From contig NZ_VFAH01000008.1 of the NCBI RefSeq assembly GCF_008929045.1, positions 202,389 through 266,388 on the forward strand: a stretch of DNA of 64,000 nt. The letters run 5' to 3'. This stretch comes from Noviherbaspirillum aerium (GTDB taxonomy: Bacteria > Pseudomonadota > Gammaproteobacteria > Burkholderiales > Burkholderiaceae_D). The position numbers and the translations under genes are program-made. This document shows, in pieces, positions 9,105 to 17,092 of the stretch. Under the pieces are notes generated by a model. It was not told the DNA's origin. It searched no databases and saw only the letters and a list, made by a program, of their open reading frames with translations. How positions within the stretch are numbered: the first letter of the stretch is position 1; each line of letters begins with the position of its first letter.

Positions 9105-11528
9105 TTGGCAAAAACATCGCGTGGATCAAGGTCTCGCAAGTCGTTCTTCAAGCCGTTCGCCAGCCGGCTCGGACAGGTCGGCGCCATCCTTCTTGGCTCT
9201 TTGGTGCTGGTATGCGTGGTCATGTTCGGTTACATCACTCTGTTCGTGATGCCAAACCTGCCTTCGCTGGACGCACTCATCGATTACCGCCCGAAAATGC
9301 CGCTGCGGGTCTATACCGCCGATGAGGTGCTAATCGGCGAATTCGGCGAGGAGCGGCGAGATTTCGTGCCCATCGCGGAAATGCCCGCAGTCATGAAGAG
9401 GGCGCTCCTGGCGATTGAAGACGACCGCTTCTACGAACACGGCGGCGTCGACTATATCGGGATACTGAGAGCTGGCCTGGCGAATCTGCGCAGCAGCCGC
9501 TCGCAGGGTGCATCCACCATCACGATGCAGGTCGCCCGCACTTTTTTCCTTTCCCGCCAGAAGACTTACGCCCGCAAGCTTCATGAAATCGTGCTGGCTT
9601 ATGAAATCGAACGCAAGCTGAGCAAGGACCAGATTCTCGAGCTGTACATGAATCAGATCTATCTTGGCGAGCGGGCCTATGGCTTCGGCAGCGCGGCACG
9701 TGTCTATTTCGGCAAGCCGGTCAAGGAAATCACGGTGGCGGAGGCAGCGATGCTCGCCGGTCTGCCGAAAGCGCCGGCCGGCGCCAATCCGATTGTCAAT
9801 CCGACCCGCGCGCGTCAACGCCAGCAATACATCCTCAAGCGCATGCGCGAACTCGGCTATATCAGCGAAGCGCAGTACGCCAAGTCCGCCCAGGAAAAGC
9901 TGCTCATACGCGGCGACCGCCGCCGTTTCAGCACGCATGCGGAATATGCGGCCGAGCTGGTTCGCCAGTACATGGTGGCGCAGTACAAGGACGACGTTTA
10001 TACCCACGGTTACAACGTCTATACGACCTTGAACAGCACCGAGCAGACTGCGGCTTATGAAGCGGTGCGCCGCGGAGTCATCGAATATGACCGCCGCCAC
10101 GGCTATCGCGGACCGGAAGGATTCATCGAGCTGCCGCGGGACGCGGACGACCGTGCCCAGGCTATTTCCGAAGTCCTGCTCAAGTATCCTGACAGCGATG
10201 AACTGCAGTCAGCCGTGGTGGTATCGGCGACAGCCAAACTGGTGAAGGCCGAATTGCTGTCCGGGGAAGACGTGGAAGTAACCGGCGACGGGTTGCGCTT
10301 CGCGGCGCCGGCCCTGTCGGGGAAAGGGCAGAACAAGATACGGCCCGGTGCCATCATCCGGGTAGTGCGCGACGCGAAGAAAAAATGGTGGATTTCCCAG
10401 CTGCCGGAAGTGTCGGCAGCGCTCGTCGGAATGAATGCGCGGGACGGCGCAATACGGGCCATGGTCGGCGGCTTTGATTTCACGCTCAACCAGTTCGACC
10501 ATGTGAACCAGGCCTGGCGGCAGCCGGGCTCCACCATCAAGCCTTTCATCTACTCTGCCGCGCTCGAAAAAGGCTTCTCTCCTGGAACGCTGATCAACGA
10601 TGCCCCCCTGACCCTGAATTCCGGCGACTCCGGCGGGCAGAGCTGGGACCCACAGAACGATAACGGACAATATGACGGCCCGGTAAGCATGAGGACCGGT
10701 CTCAAGAAATCCAAGAACCTGGTTTCCATTCGCATCCTGCAGTCGATCTCGCCAATGTATGCGCAGCAGTATCTGACGAAATTCGGCTTCGAACAGGACA
10801 AGCATCCGGCCAACCTCACCATGACACTCGGGACGGGGTCGGTCACGGCGATGCAGATGGCAAGCGGCTACGCGGTGTTCGCCAATGGCGGCTACCAGGT
10901 AAAGCCATTCCTGATCCAGAAGGTCGTCAACAACCGCGGTGAGGTTCTCATCAATTCCGAACCGGCGAAAGCCGGCGACGAAGCGGCTCGCGTGCTCGAC
11001 GCCCGCAACGCCTTCATCATGGACAGCATGATGCGCGACGTGGTCAATGGCGGCACCGGCTTCGCAGCCAGCCAGAAACTCGGCCGGCGCGACTTGGCGG
11101 GCAAGACCGGCACCACCAATGATTCCATCGATGGCTGGTTTGCCGGGTATGGCGGCGATATCGTCGCGGTGTCCTGGATGGGCTTCGACAAGCCCCGCTC
11201 GCTGGGTGGCCGCGAATTTGGCGGCACGGTCGCGCTGCCGATGTGGATCGATTACATGCGCACTGCGCTAAAAGGCAAGCCGCTGCTCGAACGCTCAGTT
11301 CCCGAGGGCGTTGCGCAGCTCGACGGTGACTGGATCTATCAGGAATACGCGAACGGCAATGCGGTTCGCTCGGTTGGCGTGGAGGATACTCGCAGTTTCT
11401 GGGAAAAATTATTCGGAAACAGGCCGCAAGGCGCGGTTCCGGGGCCGGGTCCTGCGCCTGCTCCACCTCCAAGGCCTAGCCTGCCGGGTGACGACATGTC
11501 GTATCGCGGCGGCGGAGGCGGCGGATAA
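9105..11528 (+). CDS. mrcA: Class A penicillin-binding protein 1A
   Basis: An 807-residue bifunctional murein synthase anchored by one N-terminal helix (about residues 20-45). The GT51 glycosyltransferase domain follows, with AIEDDRFYEHGGVD and GASTITMQVARTFFL. The transpeptidase domain has the acylated Ser476 in PGSTIKPF, SKN in KKSKNLVS, and K667TGT in GKTGTTND. The C-terminus is Pro/Gly-rich. Translation starts at a TTG 7 nt after GAGGGG; no ATG fits. It acts at the periplasmic face of the inner membrane. It is not next to the pilM operon, the usual place of the housekeeping mrcA in Betaproteobacteria, so it may be a second copy. Confidence 0.93.
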   Translation: MAKTSRGSRSRKSFFKPFASRLGQVGAILLGSLVLVCVVMFGYITLFVMPNLPSLDALIDYRPKMPLRVYTADEVLIGEFGEERRDFVPIAEMPAVMKRALLAIEDDRFYEHGGVDYIGILRAGLANLRSSRSQGASTITMQVARTFFLSRQKTYARKLHEIVLAYEIERKLSKDQILELYMNQIYLGERAYGFGSAARVYFGKPVKEITVAEAAMLAGLPKAPAGANPIVNPTRARQRQQYILKRMRELGYISEAQYAKSAQEKLLIRGDRRRFSTHAEYAAELVRQYMVAQYKDDVYTHGYNVYTTLNSTEQTAAYEAVRRGVIEYDRRHGYRGPEGFIELPRDADDRAQAISEVLLKYPDSDELQSAVVVSATAKLVKAELLSGEDVEVTGDGLRFAAPALSGKGQNKIRPGAIIRVVRDAKKKWWISQLPEVSAALVGMNARDGAIRAMVGGFDFTLNQFDHVNQAWRQPGSTIKPFIYSAALEKGFSPGTLINDAPLTLNSGDSGGQSWDPQNDNGQYDGPVSMRTGLKKSKNLVSIRILQSISPMYAQQYLTKFGFEQDKHPANLTMTLGTGSVTAMQMASGYAVFANGGYQVKPFLIQKVVNNRGEVLINSEPAKAGDEAARVLDARNAFIMDSMMRDVVNGGTGFAASQKLGRRDLAGKTGTTNDSIDGWFAGYGGDIVAVSWMGFDKPRSLGGREFGGTVALPMWIDYMRTALKGKPLLERSVPEGVAQLDGDWIYQEYANGNAVRSVGVEDTRSFWEKLFGNRPQGAVPGPGPAPAPPPRPSLPGDDMSYRGGGGGG

Positions 11529-11684
11529 CGGCCTTTCGTTTTATCGAGTCCGATTATTCCTTCGACCGTCCTACGTGGCATCATTGCCGCCGCAACGCAG
11601 ACAGGAATTCTCGCCGGTTCGCGACGCCTGTTTTTGAACGTGCAGGGTCGAGGCAAGGTCAGGGAAAAGCCATGTTTAAAAAAG

Positions 11685-11704
11685 TACTGTATTTCCGTAC
11701 AGTA
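11685..11704. promoter_or_regulatory. LexA-binding site (SOS box)
   Basis: The 20-mer TACTGTATTTCCGTACAGTA fits the classic LexA pattern CTGT-N8-ACAG, and both outer hexamers, TACTGT and ACAGTA, match the E. coli consensus exactly. The palindrome extends to 10-bp arms at 11682-11691 and 11698-11707. It sits 53 bp before the start of the 77-residue gene, where repressor would block transcription. The only other neighbour is the convergent end of the PBP gene. Confidence 0.8.
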
Positions 11705-11715
11705 CTTGTGTTACA

Positions 11716-11745
11716 TTAACTACTCATTCATTGGCAAGTAGTTAA
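11716..11745 (+). promoter_or_regulatory. Leader hairpin abutting the ribosome site
   Basis: The arms TTAACTACT (11716-11724) and AGTAGTTAA (11737-11745) are a perfect 9-bp inverted repeat with a 12-nt loop. The downstream arm runs into the Shine-Dalgarno AAAGGAG (11744-11750). If transcribed, it could modulate translation of the small gene; otherwise it may be a second operator. Confidence 0.5.
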
Positions 11746-11757
11746 AGGAGAACTGAC

Positions 11758-11991
11758 ATGGCTTACCTGAACAACTCTTTCGGCACACGCTTTGGTCTTG
11801 AATATGCGCCGATGTCCTTCCTGGTCCGTTTCGGCAAGCGTGAACTGTTCGTCTGCCGTGACTTCCGCAATCGCTACTACAAGGTCAATCCGGTGCTCGA
11901 TTGCAGCCCCGGCGTCCAGGCGGGCCATGTGGAACTGCTGATTCTCCGTCGCTGGCTGGTGATCCTGTCCAAGGCGCGGAAATTCGCATGA
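11758..11991 (+). CDS. Putative SOS-controlled small protein (77 aa)
   Basis: A 77-residue, basic protein of unknown function. AAAGGAG lies 7 nt before the ATG, an excellent ribosome site, and a near-consensus LexA box lies 53 bp upstream, so I infer induction by DNA damage. The sequence has an aromatic and Arg-rich middle (FGKRELFVCRDFRNRYYKV) and a hydrophobic-plus-basic C-terminus (VELLILRRWLVILSKARKF) that could form an amphipathic helix. There is no signal peptide and no recognised domain. I do not recognise a family; a cell-division inhibitor, small toxin or DNA-repair accessory are possibilities the sequence alone cannot separate. Confidence 0.75.
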   Translation: MAYLNNSFGTRFGLEYAPMSFLVRFGKRELFVCRDFRNRYYKVNPVLDCSPGVQAGHVELLILRRWLVILSKARKFA

Positions 11992-12055
11992 CCGGGCAAC
12001 TGCCGGGGATCTGTGGACAGCCTCCGGCATATTTCTTAGCTTGCGCATCGCAGAA

Positions 12056-13285
12056 TCATCCGAAAAACCAGTAGCACACCCCGATCGACGTAACAATGCC
12101 CGCCGCATCGGCAATCAGCGAACAGCTGACCGCGTGACGAGCCCGCTGGATACCGACGGATCCGAAGTACACCGCCAGTACATAGAAGGTCGTTTCCGTG
12201 CTTCCCTGCACGGTTGCGGCAACAAGCGCGGGAAAGCTGTCCACTCCACCGGATTTCATCAATTCGATCAGCATGGCGCGCGCCGCGCTTCCTGAGAAGG
12301 GCTTCACCAGCGCCGTCGGCAACGCATCCACGAAGCGTGTGTCGAGGCCGAAGGTCTGCACCAGCAAGCGCAAACCTTCCAGAAGAATGTCGAGCGCGCC
12401 GGACGCACGCATCACTCCGACAGCGCACAGCATGGCCACCAGGTAGGGAAGCAGGTTGCGCGACACCTCGAATCCTTCCTTCGCTCCTTCGACAAAAGTT
12501 TCATAGACGGGAATCCGGCGCAACGCGGCGAACGCCAGGAAGAACAGGATCAGCAGAAAGAGGACCAGATTGCCGAGCAGCGACGATACTGCTGCAAGCG
12601 CCGCCGCCGACATGCCTGCCAGCACCGCGATGGCCGTGCCCAGCACCAGCGCCGTGCCGGCCAGCCAGGCAAGCACAACCGGATCCCAGAGACGGATGCG
12701 CTGCGCGATTGCCACTGCAACGAAGCCGGTCAGCATGGAGGCCGTGGTCGCAAGCAGTATCGGCAGAAACACCAGTGTGGGATCGCTTGCGCCCTGTTGT
12801 GCGCGGTACATGAAGATCGAGACTGGCAGCAGTGTGAGCGCAGACGCGTTGAGTACCATGAACAGCACTTGCGCCCGCGTTGCGGTTTGCGGATCGGGGT
12901 TCAGATCCTGCAGCGCGCGCATTGCCTTCAGGCCCATTGGCGTCGCCGCGTTGTCCAGGCCAAGGGCGTTGGCAGTCAGGTTCAGCGTCATGAGTCCCAA
13001 CGCAGGATGCCCAGCCGGGACTTCCGGCATCAGGCGGCGAAACAAAGGGGAAAGGGCACGCGCCAGCACATCCACCACGCCGGCTTTCTCGGCGATCTTC
13101 AGAAAGCCCAGCCACAGGGTGAGCGTGCCGAACAGCAGAATCATGACTTCCACCGACAGCTTCGCCATGGCGAACAGGCTGTCGACCATGGCGGCAAATA
13201 CGGCGGCGTTCCCCTCGAACAGCCAGCGCCCGAAGGCGCAAATGGCTGCAATGATGAAAAATCCCAGCCACAGGGCATTCAACAT
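12056..13285 (-). CDS. Fused SpmA-SpmB nucleoside-recognition membrane protein
   Basis: A 409-residue polytopic membrane protein joining two Gate (nucleoside recognition) domains that are separate proteins, SpmA and SpmB, in Bacillus. The first half contains the SpmA-type ANALGLDNAATPMGLKAM (near residue 107); the second half begins near residue 260 (VYETFVEGAKEGFEVSRN) and contains the SpmB-type PTALVKPFSGSAARAM. AGAAGGAAGCGT precedes the ATG. In Bacillus these affect spore core dehydration; Gram-negative fusions are common, do not imply sporulation, and have unknown transport function. Confidence 0.87.
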   Translation of the reverse strand: MLNALWLGFFIIAAICAFGRWLFEGNAAVFAAMVDSLFAMAKLSVEVMILLFGTLTLWLGFLKIAEKAGVVDVLARALSPLFRRLMPEVPAGHPALGLMTLNLTANALGLDNAATPMGLKAMRALQDLNPDPQTATRAQVLFMVLNASALTLLPVSIFMYRAQQGASDPTLVFLPILLATTASMLTGFVAVAIAQRIRLWDPVVLAWLAGTALVLGTAIAVLAGMSAAALAAVSSLLGNLVLFLLILFFLAFAALRRIPVYETFVEGAKEGFEVSRNLLPYLVAMLCAVGVMRASGALDILLEGLRLLVQTFGLDTRFVDALPTALVKPFSGSAARAMLIELMKSGGVDSFPALVAATVQGSTETTFYVLAVYFGSVGIQRARHAVSCSLIADAAGIVTSIGVCYWFFG

Positions 13286-13483
13286 ACGCTTCCTTCTACA
13301 TGACGATCACAGTAACAGACAGACTTTAACGCTTGGCAAGGCGAATACTGGTGCGGAGGAGAGCGGTTTCTACCATGCTGTTCAGCAAAGCATCAAGCTT
13401 GACGCGTGGCGGAGACTGCGCCGGCAAGCAAAGTCCTTCTCGCTGAAAAGAGCATAGTGACTGGCGTATCAAGAAGCCGGGCG

Positions 13484-14545
13484 TTACCTATTGACGATCT
13501 TCATGCGAGGCGAGAGCCAAGGCAAGGTCGGCCATTGCGGCAGATAGGATTTCAGGCGCAGGGCAGGACTTTCTACCAGATGCCAGGACAACAGCGCACA
13601 GAAGACTGTCATCAGCACCGCCAGCGCCAGGCCCGATGCGAATGCGGTGTCCTTGTCCAATGCCCAGAGCACAGTCTGCTGCACCGGAAATGCATAGATA
13701 TAGATGCCATAAGAAATATCGCCATATTTTCCGGCGTCTTTCAATCCTGGCGTCGACTGGCATCCGATAAGAATCGCGGCGCACGGAACGACCAGTACCA
13801 ATGCCAGCTGCGGCAAGCCCGCTGCATGAAGTGCAAGTGCGATGGCCGCCGGTATGGCGAGCAGTAGAAACGACTTGCCTTCCCAATGCCGCCTGAACAA
13901 GTCCAGGCAGACTCCGGCAAAGAAGTACAAACCGAAGTGAACCTGGTATCTATTCGGGTCCGGGTTGAAGGCAAAATAATGGATTCCCAGTGCGAAGGTA
14001 GCAAGCACAACCAGCACCGGCTTCCTCATCAAGCCGAGGCAGCCGGCGACGAGCAATGCGAAGTAGCAGCGCACTTCCAGCGGAATGGTCCAAAGGGAGC
14101 CGTTGACCGCCTTGGGGTAGATATTGTCTTCGAATACCCCGGGAAGAAAATAGCGGACCGTCGTTATCTTGAGATTACGAAGAAAATCCGTCAGGGCCGG
14201 GTGGGAGAAATAAGCCTGCGCATCGAGTGACGACACGGCGGGGCCCAGCACAAAAGCGGTCAGCAGGGTAGCTGCCGCCAGACCCGGCCAAATCCTTAAA
14301 AAACGTTTGGCAAGAAAGCGCAGCGGATTGGCATCCTGGCGCCAGCTCTGGGATACAAGAAATCCGCTGATTGAAAAGAAAACGAGCACCGCGAATGTCC
14401 CGGCGCTCATGCCGAAGATAGCCGGCTCGGGAAGGCCGCTCAACGCATATTGATGACTAAATAGGACGAGCAGTGCGGCTGCGATGCGCAGGAAATCAAA
14501 GTTGTTTTTTCGATGGTCCCGGACGATGTCTTTAGATGAGTCCAT
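13484..14545 (-). CDS. Acyltransferase 3 family membrane protein (OafA/YrhL-like)
   Basis: A 353-residue integral membrane acyltransferase with about ten hydrophobic helices. It starts with the family-typical RKNNFDFLRIAAALLVLFSHQYALSG, where the His in the first helix is the likely catalytic residue, and continues with FFSISGFLVSQSW. Members move acetyl or other acyl groups onto surface polysaccharides such as O-antigen, exopolysaccharide or peptidoglycan. The target here is unknown. No strong Shine-Dalgarno is visible. It stands alone at the edge of the AT-richer 14.5-17 kb stretch. Confidence 0.87.
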   Translation of the reverse strand: MDSSKDIVRDHRKNNFDFLRIAAALLVLFSHQYALSGLPEPAIFGMSAGTFAVLVFFSISGFLVSQSWRQDANPLRFLAKRFLRIWPGLAAATLLTAFVLGPAVSSLDAQAYFSHPALTDFLRNLKITTVRYFLPGVFEDNIYPKAVNGSLWTIPLEVRCYFALLVAGCLGLMRKPVLVVLATFALGIHYFAFNPDPNRYQVHFGLYFFAGVCLDLFRRHWEGKSFLLLAIPAAIALALHAAGLPQLALVLVVPCAAILIGCQSTPGLKDAGKYGDISYGIYIYAFPVQQTVLWALDKDTAFASGLALAVLMTVFCALLSWHLVESPALRLKSYLPQWPTLPWLSPRMKIVNR

Positions 14546-15372
14546 GAGTTGAGTCCGATGACGGTGAGGGCGGTTCAGGCCATTGAAAAGGCGATCATTT
14601 TACATGCCGGGTTGGTTATCGGCATCCCTGTATCGACGTCCGAACCATTGCGCGCACGTGCGACAGTGCGACGATCAAAAACGCAGAAAGCGCTTGTGCA
14701 AAGCGGGGCCGCGCAGGAGAGAACTCCGCTACCGATTTATGAAACGCACAGGCATTTTCCCGGCGCAGGAATTGCATGAATCGACTGCCCATCGAAAAAT
14801 TTGTCTCGATCCATATGGTGCCGATCGACCAATTCACCCGAAAGAACATGATAGGACCCGGAGGCGAGATAATACGGTCGACTGCATACTCACGACCTAT
14901 AGTCGCCGGCCGACTTCTAGGGCCGTTAACGTAATTGGGGTAATGCGATTGGAATTAATCCAGATCCGTCGCACGGAACGCTGGGAACAATTTGCATCTT
15001 TTGACGTTTGTCCCGGAGACAGGATGCATTGAACGCTTCCGCATAAGGATATCGCTTGCGGGCATACCCCAACGCAACTCTTGGCAGTCAATTTCCATAC
15101 CAATGCCTGCCAATCGATGAGAGCGTGTCTTTTTCAAAAGCCAGCACGACGCCCGCCGCCCCTTGTTCGCAGACTCACTACTGGCTCCTCCCGCGCCTGT
15201 GGGCCGGAAAATACATTGTGCTCATATGTGATGACGTAACTTGGGACCGGCATAAGAGACCGTTAAGCGACAAATGGGAATTTGCTGCTGAACGAGAACC
15301 AAGTTTGTGCAATGTTGACCTGCACTGAGAATCACTGCGGTATGGTTTCGTTGTTTTTACTTTCGCACAGCT
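14546..15372. other. Intergenic region, 827 bp, no supported gene
   Basis: Open frames on both strands here lack ribosome sites and recognisable protein character. Composition looks less GC-rich than the flanking genes. The region separates the leftward acyltransferase from the rightward VanZ-like gene and may be decayed sequence or hold an RNA I cannot identify. Confidence 0.4.
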
Positions 15373-15801
15373 ATGCATTCGATTTTGTTTCCTGCCGATA
15401 CTTATCAAGTCAGCCTGCGGCGGCGGTTTGGATATTTTGGTTACGCGCTTGTGATCATTCTTGGAATGATTCCTGGGGCGCGGTCTGAAGTAGGGGAGGT
15501 TGCGTCGAGCTTTTTCCTGCACTTCACAACGTACGCCTTCATTGCCGCACTGCTATTTACCGGCCAAGTTGGCAGTGCCGCCAGGAGGGTATGGCGTACT
15601 GTGATAATTGTTTCGTTGATGGGCGCTTTGGATGAATTTATTCAGTCGTTCCTGCCATATCGCCACGGCACGATTCATGATTGGTATGTCGACGTGGCTG
15701 CTGCCCTAATAACCGCAGCCATATTGGCACAGTCATTCGTGAAGGCACAAAGAAGAGCAATCGCGGGAACGCATTCTCCCTCAGACGCCAAATCCAATTA
15801 G
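15373..15801 (+). CDS. VanZ-like family membrane protein
   Basis: A 142-residue protein with four predicted hydrophobic helices and the VanZ-family signature DEFIQSFLPYRHGTIHDWYVD near residues 92-112, followed by a helix and a basic tail. VanZ of enterococci gives low-level teicoplanin resistance, but chromosomal homologues in Proteobacteria are mostly uncharacterised and are often found near surface-polysaccharide genes. No clear Shine-Dalgarno precedes the ATG, so the start is uncertain. Its neighbour across the gap is an acyltransferase, which weakly supports an envelope role. Confidence 0.78.
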   Translation: MHSILFPADTYQVSLRRRFGYFGYALVIILGMIPGARSEVGEVASSFFLHFTTYAFIAALLFTGQVGSAARRVWRTVIIVSLMGALDEFIQSFLPYRHGTIHDWYVDVAAALITAAILAQSFVKAQRRAIAGTHSPSDAKSN

Positions 15802-15821
15802 GCGATAGGCCTTGATTAAGG

Positions 15822-15993
15822 ACTTGACTCTCGTAACGGAGGGCAAGTAAACGGACGTGACGAACTTAGCGTCGTCATGAGGGCATCCAGACATGACACC
15901 GCGAATGAAGATTCGCGGTAACGCTAGTCAACATTCGAGAGATAAGACTAGTGAATGCATAACCATACCCGCTCCTATGCGGAGCGTGGCATG
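15822..15993. other. Array of consecutive hairpins (candidate structured RNA)
   Basis: This non-coding stretch holds a run of strong stems: ACTTG/CAAGT enclosing CTC/GAG (15822-15848); CGTGACGA/TCGTCATG (15856-15879, one G-T pair); TCATG/CATGA (15875-15896, exclusive with the previous); CCGCGAAT/ATTCGCGG (15899-15918); CTAGTC/GACTAG (15924-15951); and CGCTCC/GGAGCG with outer extension (15964-15993). No reading frame fits. It could be a structured RNA or the remains of a mobile element. Confidence 0.45.
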
Positions 15994-16014
15994 TTAGTCA
16001 AATGATTAAAACCA

Positions 16015-16046
16015 TGAAGACTGGAAAAAGGAGTTTCCAGTCTTCA
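16015..16046 (-). terminator. Strong 13-bp hairpin after the small gene at 16054
   Basis: TGAAGACTGGAAA (16015-16027) pairs perfectly with TTTCCAGTCTTCA (16034-16046) around a 6-nt loop. On the minus strand it lies 8 bp after the stop of the 86-residue gene and is followed by TGGTTTTAATC, so it may terminate that transcript, although the T-run is weak. Confidence 0.5.
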
Positions 16047-16053
16047 AGATGAT

Positions 16054-16314
16054 TTAATCAAAGCGCTTCAGTTTGTCGGGGCTTCGTCCCATCCAGGTAC
16101 GCGGAGGCATGCACAGATCTGAAGGTTGGGTGTCCTCATCACTCAATCTATACATTTTCGCCCAGATATTAATGCAGCGTGATACATCTTCGCGCGTTAT
16201 CTCGTTCGAGTTTCCTTTGGCTTCGGGAGACTCGAAAAAGCTATTGATCTGAGGGGGAAGTTCAGTCCCGGAAACGTTTTTTTGCGGGAAAGAACGTGAG
16301 ATGGATTTTTGCAT
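16054..16314 (-). CDS. Small hypothetical protein (86 aa), second of a pair
   Basis: An 86-residue soluble protein of unknown function. I place the start at the ATG at 16314 (MQKSISRSF), preceded by GCGAGGCCGAC; the frame is open further upstream but nothing there looks coding. The C-terminal half (DVSRCINIWAKMYRL, then PPRTWMGRSPDKL) resembles in layout the end of the neighbouring 83-residue protein, which has IEIGAAICRYANREF then PPSEIWRNVR. The two genes lie in the same direction about 150 bp apart. They may be diverged paralogues. No domain is recognised. Confidence 0.5.
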   Translation of the reverse strand: MQKSISRSFPQKNVSGTELPPQINSFFESPEAKGNSNEITREDVSRCINIWAKMYRLSDEDTQPSDLCMPPRTWMGRSPDKLKRFD

Positions 16315-16463
16315 GTCGGCCTCGCTACAGTGCAGTGCACAAGAATTAGTATATGCCTCTGGCACCGCTGTGTAAAACAACTTACCCCATTTTTTAAACA
16401 AGGCATTGGGTAGCGTTGGTAGCGTGATACACCGGATCCGGCAGGCAATACTTAACATCTATC

Positions 16464-16715
16464 CTAGCGAACGTTGCGCCAGATTTCGCTCGGAGGGAAA
16501 AGATCTTCGACCGGTACATTCATGCCGAATTCGCGGTTTGCATACCGGCAGATGGCAGCGCCGATTTCGATGAACCTTTCCATCTCCCTTTCGCTTAACT
16601 TGTTAGAGACAGACTCCAGATGCTTTGCCAGCAATGCAGAGATGCAATACAAATCTGTATCGGGTGCTTCCTCGTGCTCCTGCATCATTAGATCCAACAA
16701 ACGGTACTTGTCCAC
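16464..16715 (-). CDS. Small hypothetical protein (83 aa), GTG start
   Basis: An 83-residue, acidic, mostly helical protein of unknown function. The GTG start is set by a textbook AAGGAGG six bases upstream. It has a central helix KHLESVSNKLSEREMERFIE and ends VPVEDLFPPSEIWRNVR. No signal peptide, membrane helix or known motif is visible. It leads the pair with the 86-residue gene downstream. The strong ribosome site argues that it is translated, and the lack of recognisable relatives suggests an accessory or lineage-restricted gene. Confidence 0.65.
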   Translation of the reverse strand: MDKYRLLDLMMQEHEEAPDTDLYCISALLAKHLESVSNKLSEREMERFIEIGAAICRYANREFGMNVPVEDLFPPSEIWRNVR

Positions 16716-17092
16716 GATGACCTCCTTGGCTTTTCGCAGTATAGGCAGTAATCACCACAGAGCAAGATGCGGCGCAATATGTATTGCAGGAAAGGATTCG
16801 TTAAGGAAAGACATATCGCCTAGGGTGTGAGCGATACACTAGATGGAGGGTATGAAGCGAGGGTGGGCAGACGCGCGGGTCAAAGCGGATTAAGATCCCT
16901 TCATGGCACGGCTGGACTATTAAATATTTAAAACGGGAATGCCATACTTAATGAAGCGAAGTAAATTGTCTGCCTTGATATTATTCAGATCGAGCCGAGT
17001 ATATATTCAGCTGACATAATTAAAGGCGACATCGAGGATGTCGCCTTCCACCTTCATGGGCCAGTCAAACGAAGGTGTCGTCAATTACGGTA
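16716..17092. other. Intergenic region, 377 bp
   Basis: This AT-rich stretch lies upstream of the 83-residue gene and downstream of the Lys/Ala-rich gene. It contains the terminator hairpin at 17022-17047 and presumably the promoter of the small-gene pair. I see no coding frame longer than about 20 codons with a ribosome site. Confidence 0.4.
17018..17047 (-). terminator. Terminator after the Lys/Ala-rich gene
   Basis: On the minus strand AAGGCGACAT pairs perfectly with ATGTCGCCTT around CCTCG, then TTTAATTAT follows. It lies 46 bp after the stop of the exported Lys/Ala-rich protein gene. Confidence 0.7.

Noticed and set aside
14583..15032. Plus-strand frame of about 149 codons in the 14.5-15.4 kb gap
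   Set aside because: No ribosome site, Arg-rich random-looking composition and no recognisable motif.
15822..16046. Integron attC sites or a group I/II intron as explanation of the hairpin run
   Set aside because: I see no paired RYYYAAC/GTTRRRY core sites, integrase, group II domain V or group I P7 core with enough spacing, so I leave it unclassified.
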